Shown here: positions 36,842 through 42,531 of the stretch, piece by piece
How the letters are laid out: every line of letters begins with the position of its first letter
Numbering within the stretch: position 1 is the stretch's first letter
DNA from: Streptomyces wedmorensis
Lineage (GTDB): Bacteria > Actinomycetota > Actinomycetes > Streptomycetales > Streptomycetaceae
Assembly (NCBI RefSeq): GCF_000716445.1
Contig: NZ_JNWK01000063.1
Coordinates: 1-42,531 of the forward strand
DNA: 42,531 nt
Direction of reading: 5' to 3'
Notes under the pieces: generated by a model
The model's database searches: none
Seen by the model: the letters and a program-made list of their open reading frames with translations, nothing else
What the model was told of the DNA's origin: nothing
Position numbers and translations under genes: made by a program

Positions 36842-37228
36842 ATGACGGTGGACCCGGGCGTGAACGCTGCTCAGAGCAGTGGCGTAGCGCAACTGCAGGC
36901 CCTGCTGGCAGCGCTGGGCGAGGTGGACGCGGAGGCGTACTTCTCCGCGGCGGACACCTTGGAACGCGTCGCCACGCTGCTCTCGGCGACCGCGGACCAG
37001 ATCGAGGAGCGCAGCGAGCGCATCTTCCGCGGCGCCGGCGGAGCCGAACGCTGGGAAGGCCAGGCCGCGCGGGCCGCCGAGGAACTCGCCGCCTCGCTCG
37101 TGGCGCGCCTGCGGAAACTCGTCCGGATCGTCGAATCCTGGGCGACCGGCACGAGTTCCGCCGGTGAAGGAATCAACAGCGCCGCCCACGAGGTGAACGA
37201 CGTGATCAGGAACGCCTCAAGTGTGTGA
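36842..37228 (+). CDS. T7SS-associated WEG-motif protein, cassette copy 1, second gene
   Basis: A 128-residue helical protein with R-W71-E-G73 after a long first helix, later than in WXG100 proteins. It aligns with the 147-residue protein at 39395: both share the SAADTL/RSADTL segment, IxxRxxxIF/RAKILF, and the RWEG motif followed by an Ala-rich helix. The Trp motif with helices on both sides suggests a WXG- or PPE-like partner protein. The start has AGAGGGG upstream. It lies 30 bp after the first cassette gene and 18 bp before the third, so the three are one transcript. Confidence 0.72.
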   Translation: MTVDPGVNAAQSSGVAQLQALLAALGEVDAEAYFSAADTLERVATLLSATADQIEERSERIFRGAGGAERWEGQAARAAEELAASLVARLRKLVRIVESWATGTSSAGEGINSAAHEVNDVIRNASSV

Positions 37229-37246
37229 CGGACGAGGAGGTGGGAG

Positions 37247-37939
37247 ATGGCCGACAGGCATCTGGATGTCGTGTTGACGCCCGACCAGGCGCTGAGGATC
37301 ACGCCGATCGTGGACGGGATCGTCGCGGGGCTGAACAGACGGCTCGATGACCACCGCTGTCAGCTCAGCGGAAACGGGGAGGGCGCGGAAATCACGAGGG
37401 CCCGTGAGGAGGGCGGACGGGATCCCAGACGCTCCCTGCTCGACGAGGAGCGGCCCGTCGGGTCCGTGACCGCGGAGTCCGACGGGGTCCTGGGCCGTGA
37501 CCACGGCCCGGCCACCGTTCTGAGCGGTGTGGGCTTTGGAGGAGGGCCGGCCACCGCGGCGGAGCTCCAGCAGGGAGCGCTGCCGCCGTCCGGACAGCAG
37601 CCGTCCACAGCGCCCTTCGGACTGCCGGGAGGTCCCACCGTCGGGGTCGCCGGTGTGACCGCCGGTGCCGGTCTCGGAGGCATGGGCATGGGGATGGGCA
37701 TGGGGGGCGGCGCCTCGGGCGGATCCCGTGGTGGCCGATCCGCATCCGGCACTCTCGGCAAGGCCGACCCCGACGTATGGGGAGCCGGCGCTCGGGACAC
37801 CTGGGAGCACGGCCGGGACAGGGGTGAGGGCACGACTCTGGCGAGCGGCGAGACACGCGGCAGGGCCCGCGGCGGGAGCACGGGCTCGGGTGGCTCCGGG
37901 GGCGGTGGCCCGCCCGGGGCGGTGCTCGGCCGGCGTTGA
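37247..37939 (+). CDS. Gly-rich T7SS-associated protein, cassette copy 1, third gene
   Basis: A 230-residue protein. The N-terminal 50 residues include LTPDQALRITPIVDGIVAGLNRR, a probable helical domain. The rest is low-complexity: Gly-rich with a Met-Gly run (GMGMGMGMGGG, about 145-155), a DPDVWGAG segment near 180, and a basic C-terminus ending VLGRR. It corresponds to the 385-residue protein at 39881, which starts with LTPEQAV and has a similar Gly/Met-rich section, a VWG segment and an LGRH end. EspB of mycobacteria also has a helical N-terminus and a Gly/Pro-rich C-terminus, but no sequence match was established. GAGGAGG precedes the ATG. Confidence 0.7.
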   Translation: MADRHLDVVLTPDQALRITPIVDGIVAGLNRRLDDHRCQLSGNGEGAEITRAREEGGRDPRRSLLDEERPVGSVTAESDGVLGRDHGPATVLSGVGFGGGPATAAELQQGALPPSGQQPSTAPFGLPGGPTVGVAGVTAGAGLGGMGMGMGMGGGASGGSRGGRSASGTLGKADPDVWGAGARDTWEHGRDRGEGTTLASGETRGRARGGSTGSGGSGGGGPPGAVLGRR

Positions 37940-38037
37940 CGAACGGACGCGTCTCTTCCACCAGAAGGCGTGAACCCTACCCGCCGAAGTCCCGTGATCC
38001 GATGCAGAACCCCTCAGAACACCGACAAGGAGACACC

Positions 38038-38355
38038 GTGTCAGCCGATGTGACCGCCGCAAATGTGGCGCAGATGCAGCAGGGCCTCGAGCTGGTCAAC
38101 CAGACGCTCGCAGTGTGCACGTCGACCCAGACCAACACCGAGGACAACGTCGAACAGCTCATGCAGCACTGGGACGCCGGATCGCGGGAGACGTTCACGC
38201 GGGTCATGGCCAAGTTCTCGGAGCGCGTGATCGCCATCCGGAACGAACTGGGCACGGTCCAGGACCAGCTGCAGGACACCCTCAAGCTCCAGATCCAGAC
38301 CGAGGAGTCGGCGCAGGACAGCATGAGCGGGCTCCAGCAGCTGCTGAACGGCTAG
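38038..38355 (+). CDS. WXG100-like protein with WDA motif
   Basis: A 105-residue protein with the WXG100 two-helix plan. The turn has W45-D-A47-G48, so the Trp is kept but the Gly is displaced by one. The second helix is rich in Gln and Glu (VQDQLQDTLKLQIQTEES). GTG start with AAGGAG correctly spaced; the frame is open further upstream (37936), overlapping the preceding gene. It is 119 bp before another WXG100 gene, which has a normal WEG and an export motif, so the two probably form a heterodimer. Confidence 0.82.
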   Translation: MSADVTAANVAQMQQGLELVNQTLAVCTSTQTNTEDNVEQLMQHWDAGSRETFTRVMAKFSERVIAIRNELGTVQDQLQDTLKLQIQTEESAQDSMSGLQQLLNG

Positions 38356-38474
38356 TTGTCAGGCATCGGGCCGCCCCGGCGGTAGCGGGACCCCAGTGTC
38401 CGATCGAGGGCACCCCTGAGAACTCCGAGCACCCTGAGAACTCTGAGATCGCTGAGAACAAGGAGAGGCAAGAC

Positions 38475-38771
38475 ATGTCCGTGGACGGTTTCCGGGGAAA
38501 TCCGGAGCAGATGAAGCAGATGGTCGAACTGATGGTCTCGTGTGGCAACACCTTCGGTCAGGCGCTCGATCGCCTGGAGCAGGAGATCCAGCCCACTCTG
38601 TCCGAGTGGGAGGGTGAGTCGAAGAACGTCTACATCGAGTGCCAGAAGAGCTGGGACGCCCTGGCCAAGGAGCTTCAGCAGTTCCTCCTCAAGGCGGCCG
38701 AGGGCGTGGAGGGTGTCGCGAACATCTACCGCCAGCAGGACGTCCAGGCCGCAGCAGGCTTCGGCGGCTGA
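38475..38771 (+). CDS. WXG100 protein with YxxxD export motif (EsxB/CFP-10-like)
   Basis: A 98-residue protein with W45-E-G47 and a C-terminal Y85-R-Q-Q-D89. YxxxD/E is the general T7SS secretion signal, read on a partner of each dimer by EccC. This is the only WXG100-sized protein in the window where I see it, so this protein may carry its neighbours out. It opens with SVDGFRGNPEQMKQMVELM. GGAGAGG lies before the ATG. It is followed by a 19-bp hairpin terminator, then by the second cassette. Confidence 0.9.
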   Translation: MSVDGFRGNPEQMKQMVELMVSCGNTFGQALDRLEQEIQPTLSEWEGESKNVYIECQKSWDALAKELQQFLLKAAEGVEGVANIYRQQDVQAAAGFGG

Positions 38772-38797
38772 CGACAGCGCCGTCCGTTCCCACACGA

Positions 38798-38842
38798 CGC
38801 CACGCTTCGCGACCCGCTGGAATCGGGTCGCGGAGCGTGGCG
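38798..38842 (+). terminator. 19-bp hairpin after the YxxxD WXG100 gene
   Basis: Arms 38798-38816 and 38824-38842 contain CGCCACGCTTCGCGACCCG and its near complement, with one G-T pair and a 7-nt loop. It begins 27 bp past the stop. Confidence 0.78.
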
Positions 38843-38864
38843 CGACCAAAAGGGGTGATGCATC

Positions 38865-39380
38865 GTGTCGGAAGACGGCGCGAGCACGATCAGCGTACAG
38901 CCCGCCGATGTCGCCGCGTTCGGGCAGTTCCTTCAGGCCTGCGCGGGTGAAGGCAGCGATGCGGTTCCGGGAATCACACAGATCATCGGTCTGATGGAGA
39001 CGCTCGGGATCAACCCGGGAGACTCCGCGGTGATCCCGAACGCCGACGCTTTGACCAACACCTTCGTGGAGGTCTGCCGCACACTCATGGAAGCGCTGAC
39101 GCTGTTCGCCAAGGGTATCGGTGAGGTCGGCGGCCAACTCGTGACCGCAGCGGGCGCATACGCGTCGGCGGAAGAGCTGGCACAGGCCGACGTAGGGGAT
39201 CTCGGAGCCCTGCTGGCGGCCACTGACGAGTTCATGAAGGAGTCGGGTGGCAAGACGGCGACGCTGGGCGAGCTGACCCGGAAGCTCGCCGAGGAAGGCG
39301 CCGCCGCCGAACAGGGCCAGACGGAGCCGGCCGCGCAAACCGTGGCCACTCCCGCGGCCAACCCCGTGAACCAGGCGTAA
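38865..39380 (+). CDS. T7SS-associated helical protein, cassette copy 2, first gene (PE/EspC-like, YxxxE)
   Basis: A 171-residue protein. Residues 12-110 form a predicted helical hairpin starting VQPADVAAFGQFLQA. Y99-A-S-A-E103 at the end of the second helix is a YxxxE export signal, placed as in PE and EspC proteins. The remaining 65 residues are Ala/Glu-rich and end in a flexible Pro/Ala tail. It is paralogous to the 146-residue protein at 36371, where the Tyr is Phe. GTG start with AAGGGG upstream. It is 14 bp before the WEG gene, so translation is likely coupled. It is the best candidate in the cassette to be recognised by EccC. Confidence 0.75.
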   Translation: MSEDGASTISVQPADVAAFGQFLQACAGEGSDAVPGITQIIGLMETLGINPGDSAVIPNADALTNTFVEVCRTLMEALTLFAKGIGEVGGQLVTAAGAYASAEELAQADVGDLGALLAATDEFMKESGGKTATLGELTRKLAEEGAAAEQGQTEPAAQTVATPAANPVNQA

Positions 39381-39394
39381 GGACGGCATACATC

Positions 39395-39838
39395 GTGGCG
39401 ACAGAGACAAAGGAGTCGGCCCTCACGGCCGAAGCGGCGGCGGACGCCATCCTGGCCCTACAGAAGGTCATCGCCGCCATCAGCGCTTCCGATCCGGACA
39501 GCTTCTTCAGATCGGCGGACACGCTGCAGCAAGTGGGCGACAAGCTGAACGAGTTGTCCACCGGGATCGGGGACAGGGCGAAGATCCTGTTCATGGGCGG
39601 CGCGGACGGTGGACGCTGGGAAGGTGAAGGCGCCGCGGCCTGCGCCCGGATCGTGGGCCAGTTCAACGCCTTCCTCATGGAGGTCCTCGCGGCCGTACGC
39701 CAGTGGCCCGAGCCGGTCCGCGGCTGTGGCGAAGCCCTCCAGCGGACGTGGTACGAGGTCGACGCCGTCCTCGCCAAGCACTCGGGAACCGCCGCGACTC
39801 CAGAAGCGAGCGACCCCGGTGGCGAGACGACCTCCTGA
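39395..39838 (+). CDS. T7SS-associated WEG-motif protein, cassette copy 2, second gene
   Basis: A 147-residue helical protein with R-W75-E-G77. It aligns with the 128-residue protein at 36842 through ADTLQQVGDKLNEL, RAKILF and the RWEG turn followed by an Ala-rich helix. GTG start with AAGGACG upstream. Like WXG100 or PPE proteins it should form a helical bundle, most simply with the product of the gene 14 bp upstream, which carries the export signal. The pair would then resemble a PE-PPE heterodimer; this is inference from size, order and motifs. Confidence 0.72.
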   Translation: MATETKESALTAEAAADAILALQKVIAAISASDPDSFFRSADTLQQVGDKLNELSTGIGDRAKILFMGGADGGRWEGEGAAACARIVGQFNAFLMEVLAAVRQWPEPVRGCGEALQRTWYEVDAVLAKHSGTAATPEASDPGGETTS

Positions 39839-39880
39839 GCACAGTCACAACCTTCGACGAGATGAGGAGGTGGCCACGAC

Positions 39881-41038
39881 ATGGCCGCTCTACCACAGCG
39901 GAGTCTGACTCCCGAGCAGGCCGTCGCGGCCGCCGGTGAGATGGTCGGAGTCATCGAGCAGCTGGGCACCGACTACGGCTATCACCGGGGCTATCTGGGA
40001 GACGCCAACCCGCAGATCTACGAACTTCCCGTGCTGGGGGACCTGAAAACCGTCGGCGCGATGCCGTCCACTCCGCCGACGGTGCCCGCGGCGCCTCCCG
40101 GATACGCGTATGACGAGAACGGGCAGCTCGTGCGGTCCAGTTCGGCCGCGGGCGCTCAGCCGGCCCCGGCGCCTCCCGGATACGCGTATGACGAGAACGG
40201 GCAGCTCGTGCGGTCCAGTTCGGCCGCCGGCGCTCTGCCGACCGCGGAGCCTCCCCCTGGTTTCGCGTACGACGAGAGCGGGCAGCTCGTGCGGACGGCT
40301 TCGGACGCCGGCACGCTGCCGGTCACGTTGCCTCCTGGTTCGACGAACGCGGAGAGGCTCGACAAGCTGAGCCTGCCGACCACGCGCATCGACGGCATCG
40401 ACAGCGTCGCCGTCAACCCCACGACGCAGCTCAGCGGCTTCCGGGCGCCTACCTCTCAGACGGGGACTGACGTCCCCTTCGGGTTTCCCGGTTCCTCCCC
40501 CTCAGGGGCGACCAGCACGCTGTCGCCCCTGTCCACGCCCGGCCAGCCGGCGACCTTGGGCCTGCCGGGGTTCCCCCGCTACAGCATCGGGGGAGTAGAC
40601 CCGGCCACGTCCCTGAGCGGCAAGTCCGCGACTCCCCTCACGTTCGGCGGCGGAGCTGGCGGCGGCGGTGTGGGAGGCGGTGTGGGAGGCGGCGGTTATG
40701 GCGCCCTGCCCACCGGAGGCCTCTCCGCCAAGAGTTCCGGAGGTGGTGCGTCCGGCGGCGGCACCCCCGGGGCGGGGTCGGACCCCACGAACCTGTCCGG
40801 GGGCGCCGCTCGCGGAGCGGGGCGGCTCGCCGCACCGAACGGTGGAGGCGCGGCCGGTCAGGTCGGAGGAGCCCCCATGGCGCCCATGATGCCCATGGGA
40901 GGCGGCGGTGGGGGAGCGCCCTCACCGCAGCAGGGCCAGGAGGAGCAGAGCTCAAGCAAGGACTGGCTGCAGGAGGAGCAGTCGGTGTGGGGCGGTGAAG
41001 GGGACGGCGCGTCACCGAAGACGCTCGGCCGTCACTGA
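39881..41038 (+). CDS. Pro/Gly-rich T7SS-associated protein with three YAYDENGQLVR repeats
   Basis: A 385-residue protein, cassette copy 2, third gene. Residues 1-60 include LTPEQAVAAAGEMVGVIEQL, aligning with the start of the protein at 37247. Residues 71-150 hold three tandem repeats of about 26 residues, each with PPG(Y/F)AYDE(N/S)GQLVR; the first two are nearly identical. The rest is low-complexity: Ser/Thr/Pro-rich (about 150-240), then Gly-rich with a GGGVGGGVGGGGYG run, and a Met/Pro segment (APMAPMMPMGGGGGG). The C-terminus SKDWLQEEQSVWGG ends LGRH. It is likely a surface-exposed or secreted protein. The ribosome site GAGGAGG is strong. A 16-bp hairpin follows, ending the cassette. 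Confidence 0.75.
   Translation: MAALPQRSLTPEQAVAAAGEMVGVIEQLGTDYGYHRGYLGDANPQIYELPVLGDLKTVGAMPSTPPTVPAAPPGYAYDENGQLVRSSSAAGAQPAPAPPGYAYDENGQLVRSSSAAGALPTAEPPPGFAYDESGQLVRTASDAGTLPVTLPPGSTNAERLDKLSLPTTRIDGIDSVAVNPTTQLSGFRAPTSQTGTDVPFGFPGSSPSGATSTLSPLSTPGQPATLGLPGFPRYSIGGVDPATSLSGKSATPLTFGGGAGGGGVGGGVGGGGYGALPTGGLSAKSSGGGASGGGTPGAGSDPTNLSGGAARGAGRLAAPNGGGAAGQVGGAPMAPMMPMGGGGGGAPSPQQGQEEQSSSKDWLQEEQSVWGGEGDGASPKTLGRH
40091..40330 (+). repeat. tandem repeats of about 78 bp
   Basis: Units start at 40091 and 40169 and are identical over about 59 bp; a third, diverged unit starts near 40250. They encode the YAYDENGQLVR segments of the preceding entry. Confidence 0.9.
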
Positions 41039-41092
41039 CACGGCACTGACGGCGACGCGTCGACCGTGCGCCGTCGAGAGATCCGTACGACT

Positions 41093-41130
41093 CGGAGGGC
41101 CGACCCCACAGTGCTGGGGTCGGCCCTCCG
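41093..41130 (+). terminator. 16-bp perfect hairpin ending the second cassette
   Basis: Arms CGGAGGGCCGACCCCA (41093-41108) and exact complement (41115-41130), loop CAGTGC, 55 bp past the stop at 41038. Confidence 0.85.
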
Positions 41131-41202
41131 GGCATGGGTGAACCGTTTCCTCCACAGGTCCGTGCCATCGCTCGGAGTTCAGATTCAGCCATGGAGGCGG
41201 AC

Positions 41203-41754
41203 ATGATCGATCCGGCGAACGAAGCCCGCATGCAGGAGATCCTCAGCAGTTTCGAGAAGAAGCGCGACGCGATCCTCGCAGCCCAGGAGGGGTTGAAGAA
41301 CGCGGCGGAGACGGTTCGGTCGGAGAGCAAGCTCGTCAGCGCGACCGTGAGCGTGCAGGGCGAGCTCACGTCGCTCACCTTCCACAACACCAAGTACAAG
41401 CAGATGTCGATGAACGAGCTGGGCACGGTCGTCATGGCGACCGTGCGCGAGGCGCACGAGCGCGCGCGGGCCCAGGCCATGACCGCCATCGCGCCCGCCC
41501 TGGCGGTGGACACCGACGCACCCGGCGGCTTCAGTCCCTGGGACGTGCTGCCCGGCGGTCTGAGTGGGGCCAACGGCGAGCTGATGCGGATGATCAAGGG
41601 CAGTTTCGAGCAGGCCCTGACGGGCCTCGCCGCCGGCGGCGTCGACGACGTGCCGGCCGGCCCCGCCGCCCCGAGTGGTCACCGCGGTGCGGCGGCGAAG
41701 AACACTCCCGCGAGCAAGAGGCGTCCCGCGCGCTCGCTGGCCGACGAGGACTGA
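41203..41754 (+). CDS. YbaB/EbfC-like protein (EspL-like)
   Basis: A 183-residue protein. Residues 1-105 follow the YbaB/EbfC plan: a long charged helix (MQEILSSFEKKRDAIL), a beta part with SKLVSATVSVQGELTSLTFHN, then a second helix (MNELGTVVMATVREAHERAR). The C-terminal 75 residues are Gly/Ala/Pro-rich with a basic end (SKRRPARSLADED). YbaB proteins bind DNA as dimers, but EspL, which has this fold, is a chaperone-like part of ESX-1; the T7SS context favours the latter role. The ATG at 41203 is chosen over upstream in-frame starts because GGAGG lies five bases before it. Confidence 0.78.
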   Translation: MIDPANEARMQEILSSFEKKRDAILAAQEGLKNAAETVRSESKLVSATVSVQGELTSLTFHNTKYKQMSMNELGTVVMATVREAHERARAQAMTAIAPALAVDTDAPGGFSPWDVLPGGLSGANGELMRMIKGSFEQALTGLAAGGVDDVPAGPAAPSGHRGAAAKNTPASKRRPARSLADED

Positions 41755-41805
41755 CCCCCGTCGGCCTGAACCGGCCACCCGCCTACCTGGAAGGACTGAC
41801 AGCGC

Positions 41806-42192
41806 ATGAGCACCCCACCCCCGGCGTCCGACCCCAAGGGGCCCAACGACCCCGTGGTTCTCAACGGCGACAACGGCGAGATCGTCGTCGTTCCCTCGCA
41901 GATCAAGCCCTACGGCATGCAGCTCTCCGAGCTCGGCAGGGAGGGAATGGCCCAGGCCTACAGTATTGAGACCGAAACCGGCGGGCGGCTGGGAGACGGC
42001 GGCGACGAGATGAGCGAGGCTCTCGACTCCTGGTACGTCAAGGGCCGTGTGGACCTGGTGGCCGGACTGAAGAGCCTGGTCGAGGGAGTCACGGCCTACG
42101 GGGACGGCATCGACATGATGGCCCAGTCCGCCACCGACGCCGAAGACAACGCCCAGGACACCATCGACGCGCTGAAGAAGGCCATCGAGTAA
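41806..42192 (+). CDS. acidic T7SS-associated protein, EspC-like candidate
   Basis: A 128-residue acidic protein. The first 35 residues are Pro/Asp/Asn-rich and flexible (PPPASDPKGPNDPVV). Two helices follow, about 38-62 and 70-128, with LDSWYVKGRVDLVAGLKSLVEG between, a Trp near the position of the WXG turn. The C-terminus is helical (AEDNAQDTIDALKKAIE). Size and plan resemble the EspC/WXG-like families of T7SS loci, but no diagnostic motif is present, so the name is tentative. AAGGA precedes the ATG. It follows the YbaB-like gene by 51 bp and probably shares its transcript. Confidence 0.7.
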   Translation: MSTPPPASDPKGPNDPVVLNGDNGEIVVVPSQIKPYGMQLSELGREGMAQAYSIETETGGRLGDGGDEMSEALDSWYVKGRVDLVAGLKSLVEGVTAYGDGIDMMAQSATDAEDNAQDTIDALKKAIE

Positions 42193-42327
42193 CGCGCCGG
42201 GTCCGCCGGGCGTTCTACCCGGCCCGGGGCCGCCGCTCGCCAGGCCTTCACCCTTCTCCGTCCCCCCCAGCTCCTTTCACCTCACCCCTTCTCGTCATTC
42301 GCCCTTGCGCGCGATGGAGGTCCCTTC

Positions 42328-42381
42328 ATGCCTTCCGCATTCCTCGACAACAGCCCTCTCTCGTCGCGGTGGGGGTGCTGA
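42328..42381 (+). CDS. possible 17-residue leader peptide
   Basis: ATG with GGAGG seven bases upstream encodes MPSAFLDNSPLSSRWGC and stops two bases before the ATG of the next gene. The ribosome site is the best in this stretch and belongs to this short frame, not the larger gene. It may couple translation of the downstream gene, or be chance. Confidence 0.35.
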   Translation: MPSAFLDNSPLSSRWGC

Positions 42382-42383
42382 AC

Positions 42384-42531
42384 ATGGGTGACATCGAGGT
42401 TCCGGAGTGGGCTGAGGGTCCGCTGGGTGCGCTGGGTGGTCAGGCGTGGCCGCAGTTGAGTGAGTCGGCGCTGATCGAGGAGTCGTTGCGGTGGGAGGCC
42501 GTGGCGGAGTTCGTGCGGGAGCTGGAGTCGC
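42384..42531 (+). CDS. start of a gene cut by the window end, candidate T7SS substrate
   Basis: Only the first 49 codons are present: MGDIEVPEWAEGPLGALGG, then ALIEESLRWEAVAEFVREL. An in-frame GTG at 42369 is an alternative start. Codon use differs from neighbours: many GGT and G-ending codons (CCG, GCG, GAG) instead of C-ending ones, which may mean a separate origin. Large polymorphic toxins often sit at the end of actinobacterial T7SS substrate arrays and start with a short acidic/Trp-containing helical domain, so this is a reasonable guess, not an identification. Confidence 0.5.
   Translation, partial: MGDIEVPEWAEGPLGALGGQAWPQLSESALIEESLRWEAVAEFVRELES

Overview
The window is high-GC actinobacterial DNA and looks like a Streptomyces chromosome. 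Third codon positions are strongly G/C, GTG starts are common, start codons follow GGAGG-type ribosome sites, and the gene families (CbiMNQO transporter, PTS-linked DhaKLM, WhiB, ECF sigma factor, WXG100/Ecc secretion genes) are typical of that group. No rRNA, tRNA or CRISPR array was seen.

Layout. (1) 0.1-4.7 kb: metabolic genes. A FAD-dependent oxidoreductase, a small basic conserved protein, and a fadH-type 2,4-dienoyl-CoA reductase followed by a PadR regulator; a 22-bp perfect palindrome upstream of fadH is a likely operator. (2) 4.8-7.9 kb: a cobalt ECF transporter operon cbiM-cbiN-cbiQ-cbiO behind a clear cobalamin riboswitch. (3) 7.9-10.2 kb: dihydroxyacetone kinase dhaK-dhaL-dhaM; DhaM carries an unusual N-terminal tract of five 10-residue repeats. 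(4) 10.2-16.2 kb: an accessory island holding one very large STAND NTPase with an N-terminal nuclease-like domain and C-terminal helical repeats (a candidate anti-phage protein), next to a shortened tyrosine integrase. A related 21-bp motif occurs at both ends in opposite orientation. (5) 16.3-19.9 kb: an ECF sigma factor, a 33-bp perfect inverted repeat, a possible gene remnant, a convincing ethylene-forming enzyme (EFE) homologue bracketed by imperfect 54-bp direct repeats, and a secreted-repeat lipoprotein.

(6) 20.2-42.5 kb: a large type VII secretion (T7SS/ESX) locus. The minus-strand genes are eccE, mycP and a LysM-type membrane protein in one run, and eccC plus a WXG100 gene in another. 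The plus-strand run begins with eccD and eccB and continues into an unusually long array of small substrate-like genes, separated by strong hairpin terminators. Seven are WXG100-sized; two of these have an altered WXG motif. Two larger WEG proteins occur in a three-gene cassette that appears twice (36.4-37.9 kb and 38.9-41.0 kb): a PE/EspC-like helical protein, a WEG protein, then a Gly/Pro-rich protein. A YbaB/EbfC-like protein, another small acidic protein and the start of a further gene follow. A WhiB protein fused to a LuxR-type helix-turn-helix and an N-terminally truncated P450 lie inside the locus. No eccA is visible.

Working view: EccB-EccC-EccD-EccE form the membrane secretion machine, MycP is its protease, and the WXG/WEG/Gly-rich proteins are its substrates or substrate chaperones. 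The WhiB-HTH protein, placed between the two arms, is the best local candidate regulator. Functional statements rest on recognised motifs and family knowledge; no database search was run.
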